From contig JAHHKH010000123.1 in assembly GCA_018679695.1 (NCBI GenBank), positions 1 through 30,238 of the forward strand: a stretch of 30,238 nt of DNA, given 5' to 3'. Below the pieces are notes generated by a model, which saw only the letters and a program-made list of their open reading frames with translations, was not told where the DNA came from and searched no databases. How positions within the stretch are numbered: position 1 is the first letter of the stretch; each line of letters starts with the position of its first letter. Origin of the DNA: Maribacter sp. GTDB lineage: Bacteria; Bacteroidota; Bacteroidia; Flavobacteriales; Flavobacteriaceae. Positions 1 through 7,337 of the stretch are shown here, in pieces. The position numbers and the translations under genes were made by a program.

Positions 1-1
1 C

Positions 2-754
2 CATATAGACCTGCAATTGGGTACCAATCTGGTCGAAATCATCGCAGATAAAAATGGGCGTGCAAAAGCGGTCACAACAGACAAAGGTGAGACCATAGCC
101 TGTGATTTTGTTGGACTCACTGCAGGAGTTTCACCAAATATCGAATTCCTCAAAGACAGTGGTATTGAAATAGGTCGCGGCGTTAAGGTTAATCGGTTTC
201 TCGAGACCAATATAAACGACATATATGCAATTGGTGATTGTGCGGAACAGCATGACGCCATTGGAAATCGAAGACCAATTGAAGCAGTTTGGTATACTGG
301 CCGAATGATGGGTGAAACGGTAGCCCAGACCATTTGTGAAAATAGGATCGAATACAAACCGGGACATTGGTTCAATTCAGCCAAATTTCTGGATATTGAA
401 TACCAGACCTATGGCTGGGTATTCAGTGAAGAATCGAAGAAAGATTATGAAATTCATTTTCATTGGCGCCATCCAAAGGAAAAAATATGTATTACTATTT
501 CCTATCACGCCGAAAGCAAGCAATTTTTGGGCATTAACACCTTTGGGATACGCATGCGGCATGAAATATTCAATCGCTGGTTGACAGAAAATAGGAATGT
601 TGAATATGTAATGGAATATTTGAAAGATGCCAATTTTGACCCTGAGTTCTATGCACAGCATGAATCTGATATCGTATCCGCATTCAATTCTGAATTGGGA
701 ACGACGATTGTACCTAAAAAGAAAAGTTGGAAACGAATTTTTAAAAGCGCATAG
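2..754 (+). CDS. FAD/NAD(P)-dependent oxidoreductase, C-terminal part (5' end outside window)
   Basis: The reading frame is open to the left edge, so this is the C-terminal part of a larger flavoprotein; the TTG at 17 is internal, not a start. The segment DFVGLTAGVSPN followed by DIYAIGDCAE (about 221-247) is the hallmark of the pyridine nucleotide-disulfide oxidoreductase fold, where the Asp of the GD motif binds the FAD ribityl chain. About 150 residues follow that do not look like the usual dimerisation domain: aromatic-rich, with HFHWRHP, and ending in a basic tail (KKKSWKRIFKSA). The stop is six bases before the next gene, a membrane polyferredoxin, so the two are probably co-transcribed. 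A reasonable inference is that it passes electrons from NAD(P)H to or from that protein. The exact substrate cannot be told from this fragment. Confidence 0.85.
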   Translation, partial: HIDLQLGTNLVEIIADKNGRAKAVTTDKGETIACDFVGLTAGVSPNIEFLKDSGIEIGRGVKVNRFLETNINDIYAIGDCAEQHDAIGNRRPIEAVWYTGRMMGETVAQTICENRIEYKPGHWFNSAKFLDIEYQTYGWVFSEESKKDYEIHFHWRHPKEKICITISYHAESKQFLGINTFGIRMRHEIFNRWLTENRNVEYVMEYLKDANFDPEFYAQHESDIVSAFNSELGTTIVPKKKSWKRIFKSA

Positions 755-760
755 GTCAAT

Positions 761-2341
761 ATGAAAACAATAAAGAATATAGGCCTTTTTGTCTTTTTGG
801 TAGGTTTAGGGATTTTCACTTCGCTTATTTTTATTGGTAAATTCGAGGTTGACCAGGATACATGGGATTTGGTTATTTCTGAAAAAGGAATAAAAAGCGA
901 AATCTTCATTGAAACGTTGGAAAAAAATGTGATGGACAAGGAGTTTGAGGGTATGCTTTCTTTCTCAAACGAGATCACTTCAGCTTTAGAAACCGCAAAT
1001 CAGCAGCATCGAAAGAATAAGGAGTATAGTAAGGTAATTTATACGGGGCCTCATGATATGGCGGCCTTTATTGCAAAGAAATCGGGTCGGGGTTTTATTG
1101 TAAATAATAAGGGATTGATGTGGTTTTTGACTTTTGGCCTAGGCATTATTGGGGCCCTTATGTTCATCATCCCAAATGTAGTTTTACTTGGAGCAAAAGG
1201 AATTAAAAATGATGGAATATATCATGAAAATGCTACAAATCGCGGCTGGATCGCTTGGTTGGTATTCATCTTTTTGGTCTCCTTTTATTTAATCCTCTAT
1301 TTCCGTGCGGAATTTGCAGTGAATTGGACCTATTTGGTAGATCCCCTGAGCGAAAGCCTAAGTGGCAATCTGGCCGGACATTGGTTTGTCTATGGTTTTA
1401 TGTATTGCGTGGTTATGATTGTAATGGCTGTTCGTATGTACATAAAATACCGTCATAATAGGTATCAAATGATACGAACAACATCGGTATTGTTCTTTCA
1501 GATAGTATTTGCCTTTCTCATTCCCGAAATCATGGTACGCTTACAAATGCCTTATTATGATTTTAAAAACGCTTTCCCACTGGATTACGATTTCTTTTTT
1601 AGTTGGAATTTAAAAGAACTTATGGCAAGTGGGGGTATAGGTTTGTTCATTCTTGTTTGGGGGATTATATTGACATTGGTCATAGTTCCCGTGATGGTAT
1701 ACTTTTTCGGTAAAAGGTGGTACTGTTCCTGGGTCTGCGGGTGCGGTGGTTTGGCAGAGACACTGGGAGACCCCTATAGACAGCATTCGAGCAAATCGCT
1801 CTTTTCATGGAAGGTAGAACGTTGGCTCGTACACGGCGTTTTGCTTTTTGCAATAGTCATGACAGGAATGACGCTTTTTAGTTTTTTTACCGATACAGGA
1901 ACTGTCTTGGGTATTAAGACACAGAATGTACAGAATAGCTATAGTCTTTTGGTAGGTGCCTTTTTCGCGGGTGTTATAGGAACTGGCTTCTATCCAATAT
2001 TCGGGAATCGGGTATGGTGCAGATTTGGTTGCCCATTGGCGGCTTATTTAGGGTTTGTACAACGTTTTAAATCCCGATTTAGGATTACTACAAATGGTGG
2101 ACAATGCATCTCTTGTGGCAATTGTTCTACCTATTGTGAACAGGGCATTGATGTTAGGGCCTATGCTCAAAAAGGCGAGAATATCATTCGTTCAAGTTGT
2201 GTGGGTTGTGGGGTTTGTTCTGCCGTTTGTCCTCGGGGGGTATTGAAATTGGAAAACGGTCCGGAAAAAGGGCGTATCAATCCTACCCAAGTACTATTGG
2301 GTAATGATGTTGATTTAATGGAATTGGTTACTAAGAAATAG
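761..2341 (+). CDS. Membrane-bound 4Fe-4S polyferredoxin (NapH/NosR/CcoG-like)
   Basis: This 526-residue integral membrane protein has two kinds of cysteine cluster. In the membrane part lie C322/C326/C328 (CSWVCGCGG) and C420/C424 (WCRFGCP), as in NapH, NosR and CcoG-like proteins. The C-terminus carries two ferredoxin-type motifs, C449-x2-C452-x2-C455-x3-C459 and C480-x2-C483-x2-C486-x3-C490, enough for two [4Fe-4S] clusters. Hydrophobic segments fall near residues 7-27, 120-143, 163-182, 207-225, 241-256, 292-316, 357-377 and 394-413. Residues 30-115 between the first two probably form a soluble domain outside the membrane. The gene follows the FAD oxidoreductase by six bases. NapH-type proteins move electrons between quinol and soluble partners, and such a role is inferred here. 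Its terminal acceptor is not evident in the window. Confidence 0.88.
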   Translation: MKTIKNIGLFVFLVGLGIFTSLIFIGKFEVDQDTWDLVISEKGIKSEIFIETLEKNVMDKEFEGMLSFSNEITSALETANQQHRKNKEYSKVIYTGPHDMAAFIAKKSGRGFIVNNKGLMWFLTFGLGIIGALMFIIPNVVLLGAKGIKNDGIYHENATNRGWIAWLVFIFLVSFYLILYFRAEFAVNWTYLVDPLSESLSGNLAGHWFVYGFMYCVVMIVMAVRMYIKYRHNRYQMIRTTSVLFFQIVFAFLIPEIMVRLQMPYYDFKNAFPLDYDFFFSWNLKELMASGGIGLFILVWGIILTLVIVPVMVYFFGKRWYCSWVCGCGGLAETLGDPYRQHSSKSLFSWKVERWLVHGVLLFAIVMTGMTLFSFFTDTGTVLGIKTQNVQNSYSLLVGAFFAGVIGTGFYPIFGNRVWCRFGCPLAAYLGFVQRFKSRFRITTNGGQCISCGNCSTYCEQGIDVRAYAQKGENIIRSSCVGCGVCSAVCPRGVLKLENGPEKGRINPTQVLLGNDVDLMELVTKK

Positions 2342-2355
2342 AATCGACACTTAAC

Positions 2356-2828
2356 TTGCTCATATCGTTCGTATTTATTTTAAACAGTGGAACACCAACT
2401 GAAAGTGATTTAAGGTATTTCAAGGATTTCTATGAATCCGGAAAACCAAGATCGGAAGGTTGGTTGGAAAACGGTATGAAATCGGGATATTGGAAATTCT
2501 ACCACAAGAATGCAAAAATCAAAGCACAGGGCCATTATAAAAATAATAAAAGGGAAAAGTATTGGTATTTTTACAGTCCAAACAGAATTCGAATCAAAGA
2601 AGGTAAATATTTAAACGGAAGGATGACCAGCTGGTGGTTGTATTATGATACTAAAGGAATATTAACCATAAATGTCAGTTAGATGACGGAAAGAAAAACG
2701 GGTACTGTCTTAAATATGAAAGCGAAGAACTGGTCTCTGCTGAGAAATATCATAATGGGAGAAAAATCAAGGAATGGACCAATTTTATTGATTTTCAGCG
2801 AGAAAATAAACTTTCCGATTTAAAATAA
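2356..2828 (+). pseudogene. MORN-repeat / YwqK-like protein split by one frameshift
   Basis: The first frame starts at TTG 2356 (no ATG is available) and ends at TAG 2680-2682. It gives a hydrophobic start and then W/Y-rich repeats such as GYWKFYHKNAKIKAQGHYKN and KYWYFYSPNRIRIKEGKY, typical of MORN or YwqK-antitoxin-like repeats. From about 2670 the next frame continues the same pattern without a stop: KCQLDDGKKNGYCLKYE, then KYHNGRKIKEW, ending at TAA 2826-2828. That stop shares its last base with the ATG of the next gene, as expected of the original gene end. One missing base near 2668-2672 (ACCATAAATGTC; one more A would restore the frame) explains everything. The product would be about 157 residues. 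Whether this is a real mutation or a sequencing error cannot be decided from one sequence. The molecular role of these proteins is unclear. Confidence 0.75.
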
Positions 2829-3517
2829 TGACACATATAAAAGTTATTATCCCGGCCTTTAACGAGGCGGACTCCATTGCCCATGTAGTTCATGAAATCC
2901 CAAATACAGTTTCAGAAATCATTGTAGTGAATAACAATTCCTCTGATGAAACTGCTAAAAATGCAATAAAAACAGGGGCCACGGTATTAACAGAAAATAA
3001 TATGGGATATGGTTATGCCTGTCTTCATGGCATGAAATATGTTGCCCAACAATCCAATAAGCCTGATATCATCGTATTTATTGATGGCGACTATTCCGAT
3101 TATCCAGAGGATTTGACCAAAGTAGTACATCCCATTATCGAGGACGATATTGATTTTGTGATAGGGGCTCGTGTAAAAGAGAAAAGAGAACAGGGGAGTA
3201 TGACGCCCCAGCAGATTTTTGGGAATTGGCTGGCTACTTTCTTGATGAAATTGTTATTTAGGTCAACATTTACTGACCTCGGACCATTTAGGGCGATAAA
3301 ATATGACAAGTTATTAGCACTTGAAATGGAGGACAAAACCTATGGCTGGACAGTGGAAATGCAGTTAAAGGTATTAAAGAAGAAAATGACATATGTCGAA
3401 GTACCAGTGCGTTACAAGAAAAGAATTGGTAAATCTAAAGTGTCAGGTACAGTAAAAGGTAGTATATTTGCGGGCATAAAAATTCTAGGGTGGATTTTTA
3501 AATACAGTATCAAATAA
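2828..3517 (+). CDS. GT2 glycosyltransferase, polyprenyl-phosphate sugar synthase-like
   Basis: This 229-residue GT-A glycosyltransferase resembles dolichol/polyprenyl-phosphate mannose or glucose synthases. It opens with VIIPAFNEADSI (residues 6-17), has the nucleotide-sugar and metal site DGD at 86-88 within VFIDGDYSDYPEDL, a GxR segment (IGARVKEKREQG), and the acceptor-side motif RIGKSKVSGT (199-208) common in this subfamily. No C-terminal membrane helices follow, so it is probably cytoplasmic and membrane-associated. Its ATG overlaps the stop of the MORN-like gene by one base, and the next glycosyltransferase follows its stop by one base. The natural inference is that it loads a sugar onto undecaprenyl phosphate for the GT-C enzyme two genes downstream. 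Whether the sugar is mannose, glucose or another is not readable from the sequence. Confidence 0.85.
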   Translation: MTHIKVIIPAFNEADSIAHVVHEIPNTVSEIIVVNNNSSDETAKNAIKTGATVLTENNMGYGYACLHGMKYVAQQSNKPDIIVFIDGDYSDYPEDLTKVVHPIIEDDIDFVIGARVKEKREQGSMTPQQIFGNWLATFLMKLLFRSTFTDLGPFRAIKYDKLLALEMEDKTYGWTVEMQLKVLKKKMTYVEVPVRYKKRIGKSKVSGTVKGSIFAGIKILGWIFKYSIK

Positions 3518-3518
3518 T

Positions 3519-5003
3519 ATGGGACTTACAATTTCTTATTTAATCATTGCCATTTACAGTGTAGCATTGCTGTTGATTTTCTTTTATAGTCTTGCACAGT
3601 TGAACCTTTTGGTGAATTATTTAGGTAATAAGCAACGTAATCTTAGCGCGCCCAAATACAACTTATTGGATCCTAAGGAAATTCCTTATGTAACCATTCA
3701 ACTTCCTGTCTATAATGAGGAATATGTAATGGCCCGATTGCTGGAGAACATATCCAAAATTGAGTATCCTAAAAGTAAACTGGAGATTCAGGTATTGGAT
3801 GATTCTACAGATGATACCGTTGAGGATACTGCCCAAAGAATAAAAGCTTTACAGGAAGACGGATTGGATATTCAACATATATGCCGTGAAAATCGTCAAG
3901 GGTTTAAAGCAGGAGCCCTGAAAGAAGGATTAAGAATAGCAAAAGGTGATTTCATTGCCATTTTCGATGCTGATTTTTTACCGGATCCCGATTGGTTGAA
4001 AAAGACCGTAATCTATTTTAAAGATGAAGAAATTGGGGTGGTACAAACCCGTTGGGGCCATATCAACCGTGATTATTCGACATTAACGAAGATCCAGGCA
4101 TTTGCCTTGGATGCCCATTTTACCCTTGAACAGGTTGGAAGGAATTCAAAAGGCCATTTTATAAATTTCAATGGTACTGCAGGTATTTGGCGTAAAGAAT
4201 GTATTCTAGATGCAGGAAACTGGGAAGGTGATACTTTAACCGAGGATTTGGATCTAAGTTATAGGGCCCAATTGAAAAATTGGAAATTCAAATATTTGGA
4301 GGATGTTGAAACGCCTGCTGAATTGCCAGTTGTGATCAGCGCCGCTCGTTCACAACAATTTCGTTGGAACAAAGGCGGGGCCGAGAACTTTAAAAAATCG
4401 GTTTGGAGTGTGATCAGCGCTAAAAATATTTCTTTCAAGACCAAATTTCATGGGGTGATGCACTTATTGAATAGCTCAATGTTCCTTTGTGTATTTATCG
4501 TTTCTATTTTGAGCGTTCCGACAATGTACATTAAGCAAATATATCCGCAGTTCGATTGGGTTTTCAATGTGCTCAGCTTCTTTGTCATTAGTACGATAAT
4601 CTTATTTATATGCTATTGGTTTACCTATAAAAGCATTCAAGGAAGTAGTTTTGACAATTTTGTCGATTATATTAAGCTATTCTTTACTTTTTTCTCTGTT
4701 GCACTAGGGTTTTCGTTGCACAATTCTATAGCTGTTTTGGAAGGACATATGGGCAAGAGAAGCGAGTTCGTACGAACGCCGAAATTTAATCTTAATAGTA
4801 TTACCGATAGTTGGAAAGGCAATAAGTACCTGGCGAAAAAATTATCCCGTAATATGATTCTGGAATTTGCCCTAATGGGGTATTTCCTCTTTGGAATGTA
4901 TAGTGCAGTGCCATTGAACGACTTTGGTCTGTTCCCATTCCACTTTATGCTTTTTGCCGGTTTTGGTTTCGTTTTCTTTAAATCGCTTACCGCCAGGGCA
5001 TAA
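3519..5003 (+). CDS. Processive GT2 glycosyltransferase (CESA/CslA-like)
   Basis: The 494-residue protein has the D,D,D,Q-x-x-R-W signature of processive beta-glycosyltransferases: D94/D95 in VLDDSTDDT, the DAD at 150-152 in IFDADFLPDPDW, TED at 241-243 in the acceptor site, and QQFRW at 279-283. A membrane helix lies at residues 5-27, with further hydrophobic segments near 316-337, 350-370, 385-405, 448-466 and 474-492. This gives the topology of cellulose or mannan synthase-like enzymes with a cytoplasmic catalytic loop. There is no PilZ domain, so there is no visible c-di-GMP control. The family also includes single-addition lipid glycosyltransferases, and about 490 residues fits either. 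Tight spacing with the flanking glycosyltransferases supports a shared glycan or glycolipid pathway. Polymer and donor are unknown. Confidence 0.86.
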   Translation: MGLTISYLIIAIYSVALLLIFFYSLAQLNLLVNYLGNKQRNLSAPKYNLLDPKEIPYVTIQLPVYNEEYVMARLLENISKIEYPKSKLEIQVLDDSTDDTVEDTAQRIKALQEDGLDIQHICRENRQGFKAGALKEGLRIAKGDFIAIFDADFLPDPDWLKKTVIYFKDEEIGVVQTRWGHINRDYSTLTKIQAFALDAHFTLEQVGRNSKGHFINFNGTAGIWRKECILDAGNWEGDTLTEDLDLSYRAQLKNWKFKYLEDVETPAELPVVISAARSQQFRWNKGGAENFKKSVWSVISAKNISFKTKFHGVMHLLNSSMFLCVFIVSILSVPTMYIKQIYPQFDWVFNVLSFFVISTIILFICYWFTYKSIQGSSFDNFVDYIKLFFTFFSVALGFSLHNSIAVLEGHMGKRSEFVRTPKFNLNSITDSWKGNKYLAKKLSRNMILEFALMGYFLFGMYSAVPLNDFGLFPFHFMLFAGFGFVFFKSLTARA

Positions 5004-5098
5004 CCAATAGATTTTATGCCACTCTATGTATTGGGGTATCCAGGCCCATTTTTGCAGTTTTTTTCGGTTATTTGTATTAAACCAAATTGCTGATCGCA
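5004..5098 (+). other. Short intergenic gap between two glycosyltransferase genes
   Basis: These 95 bases hold no hairpin or promoter that I can support. A 25-codon ATG frame starting at 5016 is present but shows no family resemblance. Confidence 0.5.
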
Positions 5099-6460
5099 AT
5101 GCCCAATCAGATTATCACATATTGGAAACTGCATAAGATTCCAATTGTATTGGTCATTCTAGGCATTGGTTTTTATTACACTTTCGCCTACCATTTAGAA
5201 CGTACGCACTTCATTGAATTAATCGCACTATTCGCGGCATTATTTTTCCTGTGTTTTAAGCTCATTCAATTTGAAAAATGGAACTTCAAATTTTTACTAT
5301 TCGTTGGTATCCTATTTCGACTTGTTTTCCTTATGGCCGAACCCAATCTTTCCCAAGATTATTATCGATTTATATGGGACGGTGAATTGGTGCGTAATTT
5401 TATAAATCCTTATCTGTATTTACCCAATTCCCTTATTGAACAGCCAGATAATGCTATTTCCAATGCCCATGAACTTTTTCAGGGAATGGGTGAGTTGAGT
5501 GCTCGGAATTTTAGCAATTACCCCCCATTGAATCAAATGATCTTTGCCCTGGCAACCTTATTGGGAGGCAAAAGTATTATGGGATCAGTAGTAATTATGC
5601 GAATTGCCATAATCCTATCTGATATTGGCATTTTTTACTTTGGACGTAAATTACTTAAGAATCTGAATCTTTCCCCACATTTGATTTTTTGGTATTTTAT
5701 AAATCCTTTGATTATCATTGAACTAACTGGGAATCTCCATTTTGAAGGCGTGATGATCTTCTTTTTTGTTACATCACTTTATTTATTATCAATTAAGAAA
5801 TGGGTCCTAGGCGGAGTTTTCTATGCACTCTCAATATCCATAAAGCTCGTACCTCTTATATTTCTGCCCTTATTTTTAAAACATCTGGGGTTTAAAAAAA
5901 GTGTGTTGTTCTATCTTGTTGTAGGAATAACTTCAATAGTGCTCATAGCCCCATTCTTAACCTCGGAATTTGTGACCAACTATATACATACTGTTGGTCT
6001 TTGGTTTTCCAATTTCGAGTTCAATTCAGGTTTGTACAATATCATTAAACACATAGGAAAACAGCTCAATGTGAAGCCTTGGGAATTAATAAAAACATAT
6101 GGTAAAATAACTCCTTATATTATTATTTCACTTGTGCTCCTAATCACTTTTCTAAGAAACAATCAAAAATTTGCTGTGCTTTTCTCCTCTATGCTTTGGA
6201 TACTTACTGCTTATTACCTATTGGCTACAACAGTGCACCCATGGTATATTGTTTTTCTGGTTTTAATAACCTTATTTACTGAATACAGGTTTTCCTTGGC
6301 TTGGTCATTGGTTGTCATTCTGAGTTATTATGCCTATTCCCAAGTTGGTTTTAGGGAGCATATGGGTCTGCTCTCCATTGAGTATATTGTTGTATATGCT
6401 TTTATAATTTTCGAATTGTTCAGACTAAAGAGCCTAAAACAACTTTTTCCTAAAAATTAA
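5099..6460 (+). CDS. GT-C family polytopic membrane glycosyltransferase
   Basis: A 453-residue protein with about ten or more membrane-spanning segments. I chose the ATG at 5099; a TTG at 5087 would add four residues. The first luminal loop contains NLSQDYYRFIWDGELVRNFINPY, the D-x-Y-R-F-x-W-D-G ... G/N-x-N-P-Y pattern of GT-C mannosyltransferases that use polyprenyl-phosphate sugars (MptA/MptB/DUF2029-like). NYPPLNQ after it is also typical of that loop, and HPWYIVF near the C-terminus is common in the superfamily. The polyprenyl-phosphate-sugar synthase-like gene two places upstream would supply the donor, so the three glycosyltransferases plausibly act in sequence at the inner membrane. 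The acceptor is unknown. The gene is followed by 46 bases and then the arginine leader; no terminator hairpin is evident between them. Confidence 0.8.
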   Translation: MPNQIITYWKLHKIPIVLVILGIGFYYTFAYHLERTHFIELIALFAALFFLCFKLIQFEKWNFKFLLFVGILFRLVFLMAEPNLSQDYYRFIWDGELVRNFINPYLYLPNSLIEQPDNAISNAHELFQGMGELSARNFSNYPPLNQMIFALATLLGGKSIMGSVVIMRIAIILSDIGIFYFGRKLLKNLNLSPHLIFWYFINPLIIIELTGNLHFEGVMIFFFVTSLYLLSIKKWVLGGVFYALSISIKLVPLIFLPLFLKHLGFKKSVLFYLVVGITSIVLIAPFLTSEFVTNYIHTVGLWFSNFEFNSGLYNIIKHIGKQLNVKPWELIKTYGKITPYIIISLVLLITFLRNNQKFAVLFSSMLWILTAYYLLATTVHPWYIVFLVLITLFTEYRFSLAWSLVVILSYYAYSQVGFREHMGLLSIEYIVVYAFIIFELFRLKSLKQLFPKN

Positions 6461-6491
6461 AGGGTATACTTTACGGTTTCAATTTAATTTG

Positions 6492-6499
6492 TACATTTG
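6492..6499 (+). promoter_or_regulatory. Promoter -7 element of the arginine/proline operon
   Basis: TACATTTG matches the Bacteroidota -7 consensus TAnnTTTG exactly. A weak -33 candidate (TTTAC at 6470-6474) lies about 18 bases upstream. Transcription would start about 5-8 bases downstream, at 6504-6507, which is the A of the leader-peptide ATG. The predicted mRNA therefore starts at or within a few bases of the leader start codon. Confidence 0.6.
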
Positions 6500-6506
6500 A
6501 TTCACA

Positions 6507-6590
6507 ATGAATAACGAACTACATATTTCTACAACTAATCGGGCGCCCGTACCCAACCGTTCGTTTGTACCCACACGTCGTCGCCCGTAA
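6507..6590 (+). CDS. Putative Arg/Pro-rich leader peptide of the arginine-proline operon
   Basis: This is a 27-codon frame (ATG 6507, TAA 6588-6590) with five Arg codons (residues 12, 18, 24, 25, 26) and four Pro codons (14, 16, 22, 27); the C-terminus reads RAPVPNRSFVPTRRRP. It lies 93 bases before the first structural gene of an operon that makes exactly arginine and proline. The Arg and Pro codons are CGG, CGT x3, CGC and CCC x3, CCG, which look uncommon beside the AGA/AGG/CGA and CCA/CCT codons of the neighbouring genes. The peptide has no signal sequence or domain. By analogy with trp, his and thr leaders, ribosome stalling at these codons when charged tRNA is scarce would control the operon. 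Alternatively, the nascent chain could act as an arrest peptide, since RAP recalls the RAPP/RAGP arrest motifs. Composition and position are seen; the function is inferred. Confidence 0.72.
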   Translation: MNNELHISTTNRAPVPNRSFVPTRRRP

Positions 6591-6683
6591 GGGTGTCTTT
6601 TAGTATGGAAATAGGTGAGTCCATTTCCGCAGAATCATTTAAGCCTTTTATTTTAATTCAATTTTATTTTTAAACTAGTAACA
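6540..6683 (+). promoter_or_regulatory. Candidate attenuator-type leader RNA with competing stems
   Basis: Several mutually exclusive pairings overlap the leader codons and its stop. CGGGCG at 6540-6545 pairs with CGCCCG at 6582-6587. CGCCC at 6582-6586 instead pairs with GGGTG at 6591-6595 around a GTAA loop that contains the stop codon. GTACCC occurs twice (6549-6554, 6567-6572), and either copy can pair with GGGTGT at 6591-6596 using G-U pairs. Further down, GGAAAT at 6607-6612 pairs with ATTTCC at 6623-6628; a rival stem ATGGA/TCCAT uses 6605-6609 and 6620-6624. The stretch before the GNAT start (6648-6673) is T-rich, but no strong GC hairpin sits directly before it, so a classical intrinsic terminator is not evident. 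Confidence 0.45.
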
Positions 6684-7307
6684 ATGGAAATTGTTATTGC
6701 CAACGAATCCCATTTTAAATACGCATCGATTATTTGTGATACTATTGCCGAATCGGCGAAAGTAAGGGGTACAGGTATTGCCAAAAGAACTCCGGAATAC
6801 ATCCTTAAAAAACTCGAAAAAGGCAATGCTGTAATTGCATTGGACCAAGGTAAGTTTGTGGGCTTTTGCTATATAGAAATTTGGGGGCATAACAAATATG
6901 TAGCCAATTCCGGATTGATCGTGCATCCGCAGTATAGAAATCGGGGAATGGCAAAGAAAATCAAAAAGGCCATCTTTGAACTCTCCATCAAAAAATTTCC
7001 AACTGCGAAAATATTTGGCATTACCACCGGTTTGGCGGTTATGAAAATCAACTATGAACTGGGATATCAACCAGTTACATTTTCCGAGCTTACTGACGAT
7101 CCTGAATTCTGGAAAGGGTGCCAAACTTGCAAGAATTTCGATATCCTCACCCGTACCGAACATAAAATGTGCTTGTGTACTGGAATGTTGTATGACCCAG
7201 AGGCGAAACAGAAAAAAGCGGCTAAGGAAAAAGTGAATAGTAAGGCGTTTAAAAGATTAAAAAGTATCAAGGAACAATTGTTCCTAAAAAAGAAACAGAA
7301 AAATTGA
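6684..7307 (+). CDS. GNAT acyltransferase with Cys cluster, candidate N-acylglutamate synthase
   Basis: A 207-residue GNAT protein. The acyl-CoA pyrophosphate loop is at residues 81-93 (HPQYRNRGMAKKI), preceded by the beta4 strand with the SGLIV segment. After the GNAT core there is a Cys cluster, C146-x2-C149-x13-C163-x-C165, likely to bind a metal, and a very basic Lys-rich tail from about 175. The gene is the first structural gene of the arginine operon, which has no argJ and no recognisable classical argA. That position makes it the best candidate for the first step, acylation of glutamate. Because ArgF' here is predicted to use N-succinylornithine, the donor could be succinyl-CoA rather than acetyl-CoA. 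That is inference; a GNAT fold alone does not give the substrate. Confidence 0.72.
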   Translation: MEIVIANESHFKYASIICDTIAESAKVRGTGIAKRTPEYILKKLEKGNAVIALDQGKFVGFCYIEIWGHNKYVANSGLIVHPQYRNRGMAKKIKKAIFELSIKKFPTAKIFGITTGLAVMKINYELGYQPVTFSELTDDPEFWKGCQTCKNFDILTRTEHKMCLCTGMLYDPEAKQKKAAKEKVNSKAFKRLKSIKEQLFLKKKQKN

Positions 7308-7337
7308 TTTCCATAATTAAGGAAATGAAAAACATAC

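Noticed and set aside
5016..5093. 25-codon frame between two glycosyltransferase genes
   Set aside because: No recognisable motif, no biased composition, and nearby start codons of the real gene explain the region.
6582..6601. Hairpin with GTAA loop followed by TCTTTTAG as an intrinsic terminator
   Set aside because: The stem is only five pairs including one G-U, the T-run is broken, and the leader stop codon lies in the loop, where a terminating ribosome would cover it. I list it only as one of several competing stems.
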